Assembly (NCBI GenBank): GCA_017456555.1
Contig: JAFTJF010000001.1
Location: 108,886-172,885 of the forward strand
Direction of reading: 5' to 3'
Length of the DNA: 64,000 bases
Source of the DNA: Clostridia bacterium
GTDB taxonomy: Bacteria; Bacillota; Clostridia; TANB77; CAG-508
A program made the translations under genes and the position numbers. How positions within the stretch are numbered: the stretch's first letter is position 1; each line of letters starts with the position of its first letter. Under the pieces are notes generated by a model. The model worked only from the letters and a program-made list of their open reading frames with translations. It searched no databases and was not told the DNA's origin. Shown here piece after piece: positions 1-8,350 of the stretch.

Positions 1-600
1 AACACTGCTTGCAATAAAATCAACAACTTTACTATCTTTGTTTGCATCATTTCTTTTTGTACTATGTTTTTCTTCCTCAGTTAGTTCTACTAAATATTTA
101 TTAAATTCTGGTATTATTGCAATTGAATCTAGTGGATAACCTGGATTTCTCATATTTGAAGCTTTATCAACAAAATAAAAATGACTTTTACTCCAAGTGT
201 GTTCTTTTGCTCCATTTGGTCCATACACAACCATTCCATAAACCCATTTAGCTGTTAGTTTTCCACCATTTTGTTTTACTAAATTTGTATAATATTCAAT
301 CATTTCTTCATCTGATAATTCTTTTCCGTTTACTCTTCTTACATGAGTTCCTGGTTGTTTTTCTTCTGGTAATTCTTCAATAAATAAAGAATTATCCATT
401 CCAATAGAAACAATTCCAGTAGCATCATAATATGCTTTTGCTTTTATATATGCATTTTCTATACAGTTTTTTCCATTTTCTTCTGGATTTAAATTTAAAT
501 CTAAATCTTTCAAAGTTATTAATTCTATATTTTTCTTTTTTAATTCTTCAGCATATTTTCTAACTTTTGCTGGATTTGTTGTTGCAAATAAAACTTTCAT
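1..600 (-). CDS. HAM1/RdgB-like nucleoside triphosphate pyrophosphatase, 3' end cut by window edge
   Basis: The reading frame opens with ATG at 600 and is still open at the left edge, giving 200 codons without a stop. The N-terminus MKVLFATTNPAKVRKYAEEL matches the HAM1/RdgB start, where T/SxN-xxK forms the nucleotide-binding strand and loop. A central acidic stretch (MDNSLFIEELP) sits where the family has its D-S/D-G metal site. Family members hydrolyse non-canonical purine NTPs (ITP, XTP) to the monophosphate. This copy differs from the typical RdgB at 10640-11212, with a longer middle and a K/E-rich end, so its substrate may differ. The stop codon is not visible. Confidence 0.75.
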   Translation of the reverse strand, partial: MKVLFATTNPAKVRKYAEELKKKNIELITLKDLDLNLNPEENGKNCIENAYIKAKAYYDATGIVSIGMDNSLFIEELPEEKQPGTHVRRVNGKELSDEEMIEYYTNLVKQNGGKLTAKWVYGMVVYGPNGAKEHTWSKSHFYFVDKASNMRNPGYPLDSIAIIPEFNKYLVELTEEEKHSTKRNDANKDSKVVDFIASSV

Positions 601-611
601 TTTTTCTCCTT

Positions 612-1649
612 CTATTTAAAAATCACATATCTACTTACATCATATAATACTTTAGTGTTTTCATTAAACATTACAGAATAAATTAAATACTCATCCCACA
701 ATTTTAGCTGTTCTTTTTCTTTATCTTTTAATAAGCTATATCTTTTTATATAATTTTTTAAACCTTCTAAATTAACGTTAACCACTTCACCAAGTTCTGT
801 CCTAAAAGAAGTTTTTTGTGTGTTAATATGATATGCTATATAATTAAGAAATAAAAATATCATCATTCCAGGCATAAGAATAATATAACCAATAAGTGAG
901 AAAGTATCTTCAAAAGGTCCCATATCCATTTCTGCTATAGCAATTACAACAAAAACAATTACTACAATTGCAATAAAATAAAACAAAGCTTTTTTAATTC
1001 CTTTAATTATTAATTCTCCTGTGGTTCCTGTTGGTGTTCTTCCTTGCTTTGGTTTCTTTTCAACTAATCCACTTTGAATCCCTTCTTTTTTTGCCAAACT
1101 AGTAAATTCTTTCGGATTTCTTATTTCAAGCCAACCATTTCTAATGTTTAAAAGAACATATTGTTCACTTTCTCTTAAATCTTCAATCGAATTATCTATT
1201 ATTTCTATTCCTGTATCTTTTATTTTTATTTTATTTTTTAATTCTAACGCTAAAAGCGTTATTACAGCATATTTATCTAAATCTTCTTTAAAATCATCTA
1301 TATATGCTAATGACATTACTGAATATTCTTTTAATAATTCTCTAGAAAGTTCTTTTCCATTTATAAAATCCACTTTTGATAATGAGAATTTTCTAGTTTG
1401 ATATGACATTGTATCTATTACTGCAGCAATTACTATAAATAAAATTCCTAATATCCAAAGATATACAATATCATAAACTTTTGCTACAAGTTCATCAAAA
1501 AACACATATTCACTATTTCCTTTGTTAATTAAATACTCTACTCCAACTTTTAAAAGCCCCATATAACTAAGTGTAACTAATATCATAACTACAATTAAAG
1601 TATAACATCTTTTTTTATTCAAAAATCTTTTTAATTTATTTTCTTTCAT
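612..1649 (-). CDS. Membrane protein resembling the C-terminal half of DUF2207 proteins
   Basis: The 345-residue product has about four hydrophobic segments, two near the N-terminus (about 17-37 and 60-82) and two in the middle (about 220-240 and 252-272), with a cytoplasmic-looking domain between. Its last 50 residues (LLKDKEKEQLKLWDEYLIYSVMF) resemble the conserved end of DUF2207 membrane proteins, including the full-length one at 13416-15566 (WEQYLVYATAFG). The extracytoplasmic beta domain and glycine-rich tail of that family are missing. It lies 11 bases upstream of the HAM1-like gene and is probably co-transcribed with it. Function is unknown. The DUF2207 relationship is inferred from motif resemblance only. 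Confidence 0.6.
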   Translation of the reverse strand: MKENKLKRFLNKKRCYTLIVVMILVTLSYMGLLKVGVEYLINKGNSEYVFFDELVAKVYDIVYLWILGILFIVIAAVIDTMSYQTRKFSLSKVDFINGKELSRELLKEYSVMSLAYIDDFKEDLDKYAVITLLALELKNKIKIKDTGIEIIDNSIEDLRESEQYVLLNIRNGWLEIRNPKEFTSLAKKEGIQSGLVEKKPKQGRTPTGTTGELIIKGIKKALFYFIAIVVIVFVVIAIAEMDMGPFEDTFSLIGYIILMPGMMIFLFLNYIAYHINTQKTSFRTELGEVVNVNLEGLKNYIKRYSLLKDKEKEQLKLWDEYLIYSVMFNENTKVLYDVSRYVIFK

Positions 1650-1700
1650 CTTAAGTTTCTCTCCTATATTTTTTCCGATTTTATTTTATCATACAGACAT

Positions 1701-1738
1701 AAAAAAATAAAGTATGATAATTCATACTTTATTTTTTA
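1701..1738 (-). terminator. Hairpin terminator after the methyltransferase-GNAT pair
   Basis: Inverted repeat AAATAAAGTATG / CATACTTTATTT with a six-base loop and runs of A and T outside, 40 bases past the GNAT stop codon. The symmetrical A/T flanks would also allow it to work in the other direction. Confidence 0.75.
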
Positions 1739-1777
1739 TATTTATACACTTATATTATTTTTTAATTATGTCTCTAA

Positions 1778-2341
1778 CTATTTTACATTTTTATTTTTTA
1801 TATAATTTTCTGTAAATTCTTCTGCTAAAATATCCATTAAAATTGTATCATAATATTTACCATTAATATATTTAGATTTTCTCCATCTTCCCGCTTCTTT
1901 AAAACCACATTTTGTATAACATTTTATTGCTCTTTCATTACAAGAAAATACATCTAATTTTATTGAATTTAAATTTAAATAATTAAAAGCAAAATCTAAT
2001 ATTAGTTTTATCGCTTCTGTTCCATATCCATTACTTCTGTATTCTTCTTTTCCAATAAAAATTCCTAGTATACCTGTTCTATTATTATAATTTATTCCTT
2101 CTATGCTAACAGTTCCAATCATTTCATCTGTTTCTAAATCAATAATAGCAAAACCTACCGAATCATGTTCTGGACTTTGTAAATATTTTCTTTCTGCATC
2201 TAACGTCATAACTGCAGCAGATCTACCAATATAATCTGTTATTTCAAAATCATTTAACCATTTTGTAAATATTTCAACATCTTCTGAATTTCTTGGTGAT
2301 AGATATATTCTTTCACCAATTAACTTTTTAAAATATTTCAT
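1778..2341 (-). CDS. GNAT family N-acetyltransferase (RimJ/RimL type)
   Basis: The 187-residue protein has the layout of RimJ/RimL-type acetyltransferases. It starts with GERIYLSPRNSEDVEIFTKW (strand 1 and helix 1). A central strand is followed by the acetyl-CoA pyrophosphate loop GKEEYRSNGYGTEAI at about residues 97-111 (Q/RxxGxG/A), and it ends with NERAIKCYTKCGFKEAG, the typical N-x-A-x-x-x-Y-x-x-x-G-F motif. It would transfer an acetyl group from acetyl-CoA to an amine, either a protein N-terminus or a small molecule. It starts 6 bases after the methyltransferase stop and so belongs to the same transcript as a gene with an attenuator-like leader; a resistance or self-protection role is possible but unproven. 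Confidence 0.88.
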   Translation of the reverse strand: MKYFKKLIGERIYLSPRNSEDVEIFTKWLNDFEITDYIGRSAAVMTLDAERKYLQSPEHDSVGFAIIDLETDEMIGTVSIEGINYNNRTGILGIFIGKEEYRSNGYGTEAIKLILDFAFNYLNLNSIKLDVFSCNERAIKCYTKCGFKEAGRWRKSKYINGKYYDTILMDILAEEFTENYIKNKNVK

Positions 2342-2347
2342 CTGTTT

Positions 2348-3133
2348 CTACCTCTTTTCTATGATTTCTAATACATGAGAACTATATCCCATAAGCTCCT
2401 TTCTCATACAATTTTTTAAATGATAATCAACATATAGTGCAAATTCTTCTTCGTCCAAATTATTTATATATTCTTGCATTTGTGGTGCAATTCCGTCTGC
2501 AGCAATTGTTTCCAATCGTTGCACATTAAAACCTGAAATTAATCTATCAAAATCTTCTATTCTATAAGTTGCAAAAATTTCTTCTGCTCTATTTTCTACT
2601 TTCCAATTTTCATCACAAAATTCTGGTAATCTTTTTAAGTTTCCTTTTCTAATTCCATAAGATAAAACTACTGCATCATCTGTTATATATGCAATTATTA
2701 TTTTACCATTTTTCTTTGTTACTCTTAAAGATTCATCTATTGCTTTTTTAGCATCTTCTTCTGTATATAAATGGTAAAGTGGTCCAAGTACAAGAGTTAC
2801 ATCAAAGGTATTATCCTCATACATACTTAAATCCAAACAATTTCCTTGAATTGCATTAACATTTAAATCTTTAGTAATTTTTGATTTTAAAATATCTAAA
2901 TTCTTTTTTACAAGTTCAACAGCATCAACTGTATAACCTTTATTTGCATAATGAATTGTATATCTTCCTGTTCCTGCTCCAATTTCTAATATTCTATCAC
3001 CTGTTTTTAAATATTTATCAACAAACTTAGTTGTTGTTATAAATTCTATTGTGTGAGTTTTATCTCTAACAAGCCTTGATTCTTCGTCATAATTATTATA
3101 ATAATTTTCTAAAATTGTTTCTACATTATCCAT
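2348..3133 (-). CDS. Class I SAM-dependent methyltransferase
   Basis: The 261-residue protein has the Rossmann-fold methyltransferase motifs in order. Motif I is DRILEIGAGTGRYTIHYA at about residues 46-63, the acidic end of strand 2 is VDAVELV, motif II/post-II is IQGNCLDLSMYEDNTFDVTLVLGPLYHL at about 99-123, and motif III is KNGKIIIAYI. The LGPLYHL stretch is common in small-molecule and uncharacterised methyltransferases. It is preceded by a 150-base leader with a promoter, a tiny open frame and a terminator-like hairpin, and followed at 6 bases by a GNAT gene. That arrangement is reminiscent of drug-inducible resistance genes, but the substrate cannot be read from sequence. Confidence 0.85.
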   Translation of the reverse strand: MDNVETILENYYNNYDEESRLVRDKTHTIEFITTTKFVDKYLKTGDRILEIGAGTGRYTIHYANKGYTVDAVELVKKNLDILKSKITKDLNVNAIQGNCLDLSMYEDNTFDVTLVLGPLYHLYTEEDAKKAIDESLRVTKKNGKIIIAYITDDAVVLSYGIRKGNLKRLPEFCDENWKVENRAEEIFATYRIEDFDRLISGFNVQRLETIAADGIAPQMQEYINNLDEEEFALYVDYHLKNCMRKELMGYSSHVLEIIEKR

Positions 3134-3158
3134 AATTTTTCCCCCTTATACAACAAAA

Positions 3159-3284
3159 AAGCCTCACAAAGAAATCCCTTAAGACTCCTTTGCAAGACTT
3201 TAAATTTTGTCTTTCAAGTGTAGGCTTATCGCCCTTTACCGCTCAGAGCATTTGGGTAGCTCCTAGATAAACTCTTAATTTATG
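3159..3284 (-). promoter_or_regulatory. Attenuator-like leader of the methyltransferase gene
   Basis: Downstream of a good promoter, the leader carries AGGAG (3260-3264), then 8 bases, then ATG CTC TGA (3243-3251), a Met-Leu-stop minimal frame. Next come a small GGGC-GATAA-GCC hairpin and a long stem-loop closed by AAGCCT (3232-3237) and AGGCTT (3160-3165), with an inner AAGAC/GTCTT stem and a run of T after it. The small hairpin uses the same GCC as the 5' arm of the long one, so the two are mutually exclusive, as in an antiterminator/terminator switch. GGAGC and GCTCT around the tiny frame could also pair. It matches no riboswitch class I know; there is no T-box AGGGUGG motif. Confidence 0.5.
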
Positions 3285-3290
3285 TTAAAT

Positions 3291-3319
3291 ATTTTATCAT
3301 ATAAAAATTTTATTGTCAA
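3291..3319 (-). promoter_or_regulatory. Promoter of the methyltransferase-GNAT operon
   Basis: On the minus strand TTGACA (3314-3319) is followed by a 17-base spacer and TAAAAT (3291-3296), a near-perfect housekeeping-sigma promoter. Transcription would begin near 3284, leaving a leader of about 150 bases before the ATG at 3133. Confidence 0.7.
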
Positions 3320-3382
3320 TTTACATAACAATTAAAATATCTTTATTTTTATAATTACTAAGTATTATTTTACAAAATTTTT

Positions 3383-4438
3383 CTAACATGTTTTTAAATA
3401 TGTTTCCAAAATCTTTTTATCTCTTTTTACAATAAATTTTGTATGATATACAGACGCGCCATCTTCTTCACATGGTGAAGCAACAATTTTGTCAAAAGAT
3501 TCTGTAATTAATTCCAAAGCTTTTTCAGGAGTTTCCCAAAATAATCTTGCACCTTCTTTGGCTTCTTGTTCAGTTACATGAAGTGCTTTTGTATCTTCTA
3601 CAACTTTTGCAACATAAACATAAGACATTTGTTTAAAACTATCTTTAGTCTTTATTTCTTCAATTGTTCCTAAAAAATCTATTATCTCTACTTTGCATCC
3701 AGTTTCTTCAAACACTTCTCTTTTAAATGCTTCTGAACTTGCTTCCTTACCTTCAACTCCACCACCAGGAAGTTTATATTCATTTTTTGCTTGTTTATTA
3801 AAAACTGCAATTTTTCCATCTTCTTTTATAATAATTCCTCTAGCTCCATATCTTTGTCTGAAATCCTCAACTGCTACTGAATTTTCTCCAATATCCTCGT
3901 CTTTTATAATACCGATTAAATTTATTCTTTCAAAGTATTTATTTGCAAATTCAGTAAGTTCATTTACTTTTCCATCAATTCTTTTTATTAATTTTTTCAC
4001 TTCATTATAAGCCAAATCAAATTGTTCTTTTGTTATATCATTTTGATTTAATGCTTCTTCTAATTCATCTTCATCTAATAATCTAATTTTATTATCTGGT
4101 GTCATTAAAACATCTAAATATAAATCTTCAAAATATGGATTATTATTTTCAATTCCAACTTTATTTATAACATCAAAATACCAATCTAATATATTGTTTT
4201 CCTTATCATAGCCTACAGTCATTGCTATATTTGAATTTTCAGGATAAAATTCTAGCCATTTACATCCACTTCCTGCAGTTTCGATATAATCTTCATCATC
4301 AGGTCTTTTGGGCTGATTTGCTTTTATTATATGTATTTGACTTAAATAACCTTTATAATCAGATTCATCAATATACATAGTTTTAAATTTCTTTTCTTCT
4401 ACATGTTCCATAGGAAAATCTGCATGTTTTGTTATCAT
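3383..4438 (-). CDS. DUF402-NUDIX fusion hydrolase
   Basis: The 351-residue protein joins two nucleotide-phosphate modules. Residues about 65-165 resemble DUF402/FomD-type domains: a beta strand with DWYFDVINKVG, then LYLDVLMTPDNKIRLLDEDELEEAL and a helical end. Residues about 190-345 form a NUDIX domain with the box GGGVEGKEASSEAFKREVFEETG (G-x5-E-x7-REVxEE-x2-G, about residues 226-247) and a following strand pair. DUF402 proteins include nucleoside di/triphosphatases, and NUDIX enzymes cleave X-linked nucleoside diphosphates, so both halves probably act on the same class of substrate. It has its own transcript, separated from the methyltransferase operon by that operon's promoter. The fusion is intact with no internal stop. 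Confidence 0.8.
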   Translation of the reverse strand: MITKHADFPMEHVEEKKFKTMYIDESDYKGYLSQIHIIKANQPKRPDDEDYIETAGSGCKWLEFYPENSNIAMTVGYDKENNILDWYFDVINKVGIENNNPYFEDLYLDVLMTPDNKIRLLDEDELEEALNQNDITKEQFDLAYNEVKKLIKRIDGKVNELTEFANKYFERINLIGIIKDEDIGENSVAVEDFRQRYGARGIIIKEDGKIAVFNKQAKNEYKLPGGGVEGKEASSEAFKREVFEETGCKVEIIDFLGTIEEIKTKDSFKQMSYVYVAKVVEDTKALHVTEQEAKEGARLFWETPEKALELITESFDKIVASPCEEDGASVYHTKFIVKRDKKILETYLKTC

Positions 4439-4606
4439 AAAGTTCTCCTTTCAATTTATAGAAACTTAAATATAATATAAGTTATTTTAATTCTTATTTA
4501 TAATACATTTTATTATATAGCAATTTATATCATATTTAAATCCTTATATCAATTAATTTTAATATCTATTCTATTATTTTTATAATGTTATTAGAACAAA
4601 AGGGAA

Positions 4607-4640
4607 AACCCTTGGAGTAGCAATTGCTACCCCAAGGGTT
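4607..4640 (-). terminator. Strong hairpin terminator after lemA
   Basis: Inverted repeat AACCCTTGG-GTAGC / GCTAC-CCAAGGGTT followed on the minus strand by TTTTCCCTTTTG, 26 bases past the LemA stop codon. Confidence 0.8.
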
Positions 4641-4665
4641 AGATTTAAAAAACGTTATTTAATTT

Positions 4666-5310
4666 TTAGTCATCGCCAAAGTCCACCAGACTGCTGTTAT
4701 TTGCAGCTTCGTCTGCTTCGAAGAGTTCCATTGTATCGAAGCCGAAAATGCCAGCCAGCAAAGAACCAGGAAAACGTCTTACAGTTCTGTTGTATTCGCT
4801 TACAGCCGCATTGTAGTCTTCTCTGGCCACATTAATGCGATTTGCTGCACCTTCGATCTGATCCATCAGTCTTGTATACTGGTCACTTGCAGTAATAGTA
4901 GGATACTGTTCCACAATTACGAGGAACTCGTTAATCTTACTTGTAATCTCTGCATTCGCAGCATCCAGTTCTTCAGGAGTAGAAGAATTGCCAAGTGCAG
5001 CTCTTGCACCGGAAACATCACCAATAATGTTTTCGATATGTTCTGCAGCTTCATCAGCAACCTTTACCAGATCAGGAATCTTTTCCAGACGGCTCTGCAT
5101 TGCAGACTGAACATCAGCAAATTCAAGCTTGACATTCTCTTCCATTTCTACCAGATTGTTGTAGGTAGAAACGCAGGATCCGACAAGGCTGAACATGGAA
5201 ATGAAAAACACTGCCACAATACCAATGGCAATCCATGCTCCGAGACCTAAGCCTCTCTTTCCGCCGTTTTCGTCATAGTTGTAGTGAACGTAATTATTGG
5301 AATCATGCAT
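4666..5310 (-). CDS. lemA: LemA family membrane protein
   Basis: The 214-residue protein has one N-terminal membrane helix (about residues 22-45, LGAWIAIGIVAVFF) followed by the LemA signature: STYNNLVEMEENVKLEFADVQSAMQSRLEKIPDLV, then long amphipathic helices with the conserved SxP-EELxAAN and YPxLxAS-like (YPTITASDQYTRLMDQIEG) segments and NxxREDYNAAVSEYNRTVRRFPGSLLAGIFGF. LemA proteins are membrane-anchored four-helix domains that very often sit beside TPM-domain proteins, as here. The start is set by GGGAGG 8 bases before the ATG. It is the third gene of a TPM-TPM-lemA operon. Its base composition is clearly richer in G and C than the adjacent NUDIX and HAD genes. Confidence 0.93.
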   Translation of the reverse strand: MHDSNNYVHYNYDENGGKRGLGLGAWIAIGIVAVFFISMFSLVGSCVSTYNNLVEMEENVKLEFADVQSAMQSRLEKIPDLVKVADEAAEHIENIIGDVSGARAALGNSSTPEELDAANAEITSKINEFLVIVEQYPTITASDQYTRLMDQIEGAANRINVAREDYNAAVSEYNRTVRRFPGSLLAGIFGFDTMELFEADEAANNSSLVDFGDD

Positions 5311-5342
5311 AAGATTTTCCTCCCATTAAATAGATTTATTTT

Positions 5343-6155
5343 TTATCTTGAGGAGCCGCCACCATTGAAGCGACCTCCACCAAAACTTCCGCCACTTCTA
5401 CCGCTTCCTCCACCAGAACGGCTACTAGTTAATACATGTAGCAAAAGGATTACAATTCCGTCACCGAAACCATTTCCTAGCCAACAACCAGTTATCCATT
5501 CGAGGATAAGCAGTACAATTACTACGATTATTATAAGGATTATATCTCCCAGAGTAAGCTCTTCTTTTTCTTCAACAGTAATGGTTGTATCAACACCGTC
5601 AATTCCAGAAAAATCGTACTCTTCTGAATCTGCAATCTGATTTATCACCGCATTAACGGTATTAAAACATGCATCATCATAATTTCCTTTTTCTCTAGAA
5701 GGTACGAAGAACTTATCTAATATCTCACCAGATATTGAATCTGTGAGAAATCCTTGTAGTCCTGTTCCTATCTCTAATCTGACCTTTGTATCTGTTTTAG
5801 AAACAAGAAGTAGGATACCATTATCACTTTCTTCTTTTCCTATTCCAAGCTTATTTGCAAGCCTGACAGCATACTGTTCAATGGTCAATTCATTTAGAGA
5901 TGGAATTGTTATTACAGCAAACTCTATTGTTGTCTTTTCCTCAAGTTGTACCAACAGGTTGTTAATAACCTCTTCCTGGTCATCACTCAAAAATTCTCCC
6001 TGATCATATACATACAAGTCCTCATAAATTTTAGGAACCAGTAAGTTTTCCTCAAGGGATTCTTTGTAAGAATCAGGATTAGAAGAACAACCAGAAAGTA
6101 TACAGCTTAGAAGAATTAGGACAGACAAAAGATATACTTTTATTTTCTGTCCCAT
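5343..6155 (-). CDS. TPM-domain lipoprotein with glycine-rich tail (YgcG-like)
   Basis: The 270-residue precursor has a lipoprotein signal (LLSVLILLSCILSGCSS, lipidated Cys at about 23). A TPM domain follows at about residues 45-190: YVYDQGEFLSDDQEEVINNLL, then FAVITIPSLN, a GIGKEESDNGILLLVSKTDTKVRLEIGTGLQG block and a D-x-FVPSREKGNYDDACF end. A membrane helix lies at about 205-222 and the tail GGGSGRSGGSFGGGRFNGGG is typical of YgcG proteins. TPM domains bind divalent metal and some are acid phosphatases. It follows the large TPM gene by 18 bases and precedes lemA by 32, so the three should be made together and act at the outer face of the membrane. Confidence 0.9.
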   Translation of the reverse strand: MGQKIKVYLLSVLILLSCILSGCSSNPDSYKESLEENLLVPKIYEDLYVYDQGEFLSDDQEEVINNLLVQLEEKTTIEFAVITIPSLNELTIEQYAVRLANKLGIGKEESDNGILLLVSKTDTKVRLEIGTGLQGFLTDSISGEILDKFFVPSREKGNYDDACFNTVNAVINQIADSEEYDFSGIDGVDTTITVEEKEELTLGDIILIIIVVIVLLILEWITGCWLGNGFGDGIVILLLHVLTSSRSGGGSGRSGGSFGGGRFNGGGSSR

Positions 6156-6173
6156 TTCGTCTTCACCACCTTC

Positions 6174-8162
6174 TTAGAATTTTCTTGATGCTCCACCTCC
6201 ACCAGGTCTTCCGCCATGTCCTCTAAAACTTGAACTAGAAGATCTATGGATAGAAGAATTCATTCTCTGTTGCTGAGCTCGTCTTCTTCTTGCTTCTTCT
6301 TCATCTCTTCTACGTCTTTCCTGACGTCTGTGATCATCATCAGCTTCGCTAATTAAGCGATTAAGCTTACTTAACAGCTCATCAGAAAAATATCTTTGCT
6401 GAGAAGAAGTTAATCCATTGTAGTATCTCTTTGCTCTGGAAAGTCTGTCACGATCATCTTCATCAGCAGAATACATACTGCCAATAATAGATCTAACATT
6501 TCCTTCCGCATCATGTGCAGCATTGTAATCTCTATAGTCATCTTCTGCTACAGAGTGAGTTCTCTTCAACCTCTCAATCAGAGAGTTATCAGGGAAAAAT
6601 GCTCTTTCAGCAGCAGACAAACCAAGAAAAATAGCAAGTGCAGAATGAAGTGCTTCATAGGTTCGATAGCTTCCGTTTGGGTTACTATCGAAAATTCCGC
6701 TAATTTCATTGTACGCAGCTTGAGCAGCAGCCTTGTCGCGTTTTTCTTGTTCAGCTCTTTCGAATTCTTCCTTTAGAGTAATTGCTTGACTGTACAGAAG
6801 CGTAATTTCATTTCTGTCAGAAGTCACATACTTACGTACTTCACTCTGAACAGAATCAATCAATCCAATAGCCTCTGCAAACACTTCGCAATTATCCTTC
6901 GTAGGAACAGTAGAAAGAATCTTAGCCAAGTTATTATCGACTTCTTGCGCCGCAGCTTTATACTCGCCTTCGATCATATTTTGAACTTCTTCGTCGAAGT
7001 TACTTTCAGGATGCAAACGCTGTGCGCGTTCGTATTTATCTGTCATAACTTCAAGTTCTTTTGTCAATGTGCTAATTTCGCCATTAGCTTGATTCAAACT
7101 TTGCTCGAGGCTAGAAATTTTTCTATCTTTTTCTCTTTCGAGTCTTTGATAGTCGCCTTTTAAACTTCGAACATTTCTTTCATGTAAGCTATCTTTTTCA
7201 GCAAGCTTGGCTTCATATTCATCTCTCAAAGCACTTACTTCAGCTTTTTTAGCTTCTTCAAGCTCTTGACGTTCGGTGTTGCCCTTTAACTTCTGTTTGA
7301 TAAATGCCACAAGTGCGGCAATTGCAGCAGCGATACTTCCGAAAAATCCCCATAAGATTCCTTTTCCAGAATCCTTGGTTTCAGAATTATCTTTTCCTGC
7401 CACATCATCAGAACCAGAATTATCACCAGCTTCACCTGCAACAATACCTGTTGCTTCATTGGTAGTTTCAGAATCTACTTTGGTTTCATCAGTTGTAGCT
7501 ACTTGAGAATGCCAATCTGTCGGAACCTGTTTTCTTATCTCATCAATTACAGCACTCTGAAGAGAAATTAATCCCTCAGCATATTGCTGTTCATAGAGAT
7601 ATTCCATCGCATAGTTATCCAGCAATTCACCAGACATACCATCAGTGATATAGAACTGCATCTGTCGACCAGTTTCAATTCTAATATCTCCGTCCCCCTT
7701 GCCCGTACCAGTAGAAAGCAAGATTAATATTCCCATATCATCTTTGCCAATGCCATATTCTTTATACATAGAATATGCCACTTCTTCTACAGTGAACTTA
7801 GGATTATTGGTAGAATCTGTTTGATTACCTTCAACGCGATTTCCGTTTTGGTCTTCCACAACAAGCTCATACCCTACGACTGCGTCGTTAAGAGATTTAA
7901 CTGTTGTAATGACCACCTGAATTCCAGAAGTTTCCTCATCAAAGCTTACCGCTTTTTCCATAAGGCTATTTATCTGTTCTTCAGAAAAGATTCCGGCAAA
8001 ATCGTTTACATAGAAGTTGGACGTTGCATCCACAACATCTAAGTCATAACGACTCGTTACCTTCTCACCAGCAGTACATGCGGTTAATACGCTCATGATG
8101 AGCACGGACACAGTAAGTACCAAAGTAAATTTGGTGATTTTTACCCGACTTGTTTTTTTCAT
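6174..8162 (-). CDS. Large TPM-domain lipoprotein with coiled coil and RS/glycine-rich tail
   Basis: The start is placed at ATG 8162 rather than the ATG 21 bases upstream, because GGAGGGATTGAG lies just before it and the protein then begins MKKTSRVKI with a lipoprotein signal (VLIMSVLTACTAG). The TPM domain covers about residues 40-200 (FYVNDFAGIFSEEQINSLM, then GIGKDDMGILILLSTG). A membrane helix near 275-290 (WGFFGSIAAAIAALVAFI) is followed by a long coiled coil at about 295-400, further helical repeats with paired-alanine and YNxL patterns, and an Arg-rich then Gly/Ser-rich tail (SSFRGHGGRPGGGG). The domain order places the coiled coil on the far side of the membrane from the TPM domain. 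First gene of the TPM-TPM-lemA operon. Confidence 0.85.
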   Translation of the reverse strand: MKKTSRVKITKFTLVLTVSVLIMSVLTACTAGEKVTSRYDLDVVDATSNFYVNDFAGIFSEEQINSLMEKAVSFDEETSGIQVVITTVKSLNDAVVGYELVVEDQNGNRVEGNQTDSTNNPKFTVEEVAYSMYKEYGIGKDDMGILILLSTGTGKGDGDIRIETGRQMQFYITDGMSGELLDNYAMEYLYEQQYAEGLISLQSAVIDEIRKQVPTDWHSQVATTDETKVDSETTNEATGIVAGEAGDNSGSDDVAGKDNSETKDSGKGILWGFFGSIAAAIAALVAFIKQKLKGNTERQELEEAKKAEVSALRDEYEAKLAEKDSLHERNVRSLKGDYQRLEREKDRKISSLEQSLNQANGEISTLTKELEVMTDKYERAQRLHPESNFDEEVQNMIEGEYKAAAQEVDNNLAKILSTVPTKDNCEVFAEAIGLIDSVQSEVRKYVTSDRNEITLLYSQAITLKEEFERAEQEKRDKAAAQAAYNEISGIFDSNPNGSYRTYEALHSALAIFLGLSAAERAFFPDNSLIERLKRTHSVAEDDYRDYNAAHDAEGNVRSIIGSMYSADEDDRDRLSRAKRYYNGLTSSQQRYFSDELLSKLNRLISEADDDHRRQERRRRDEEEARRRRAQQQRMNSSIHRSSSSSFRGHGGRPGGGGASRKF

Positions 8163-8281
8163 CTCAATCCCTCCATATTTCAATTTGTTTACGAGTTACT
8201 AAGTTGCCTTTTAAGTGAAAATGGTCATCTCCTTTCATTTGATTTTTGAGATTTTCGCGTAAAAAAAGTTCGCCATTTATG

Positions 8282-8310
8282 ATTATACCATAAAAAGCGA
8301 ACTTTTTCAA
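8282..8310 (-). promoter_or_regulatory. Promoter of the TPM-TPM-lemA operon inside an inverted repeat
   Basis: Minus-strand TTGAAA (8305-8310), 17-base spacer, TATAAT (8282-8287). The promoter is flanked by the arms AAAAAGTTCGC and GCGAACTTTTT (8261-8273 and 8298-8308), so the same sequence can act as the hairpin terminator of the HAD gene just upstream and, as DNA, as a palindrome over the promoter core. Confidence 0.65.
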
Positions 8311-8350
8311 CTCATCCTATGTTATTAATAAACTATACTTATAATTATTT

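Noticed and set aside
3159-3284. Known riboswitch (SAM, THF, purine, preQ1, guanidine) upstream of the methyltransferase.
   Set aside because: Conserved cores of these classes as I know them are absent; an Infernal search would be decisive.
8261-8308. GTTCGC / GCGAAC arms as a LexA (SOS) box.
   Set aside because: The arms are inverted relative to the LexA consensus (GAAC...GTTC) and 24 bases apart, far too long.
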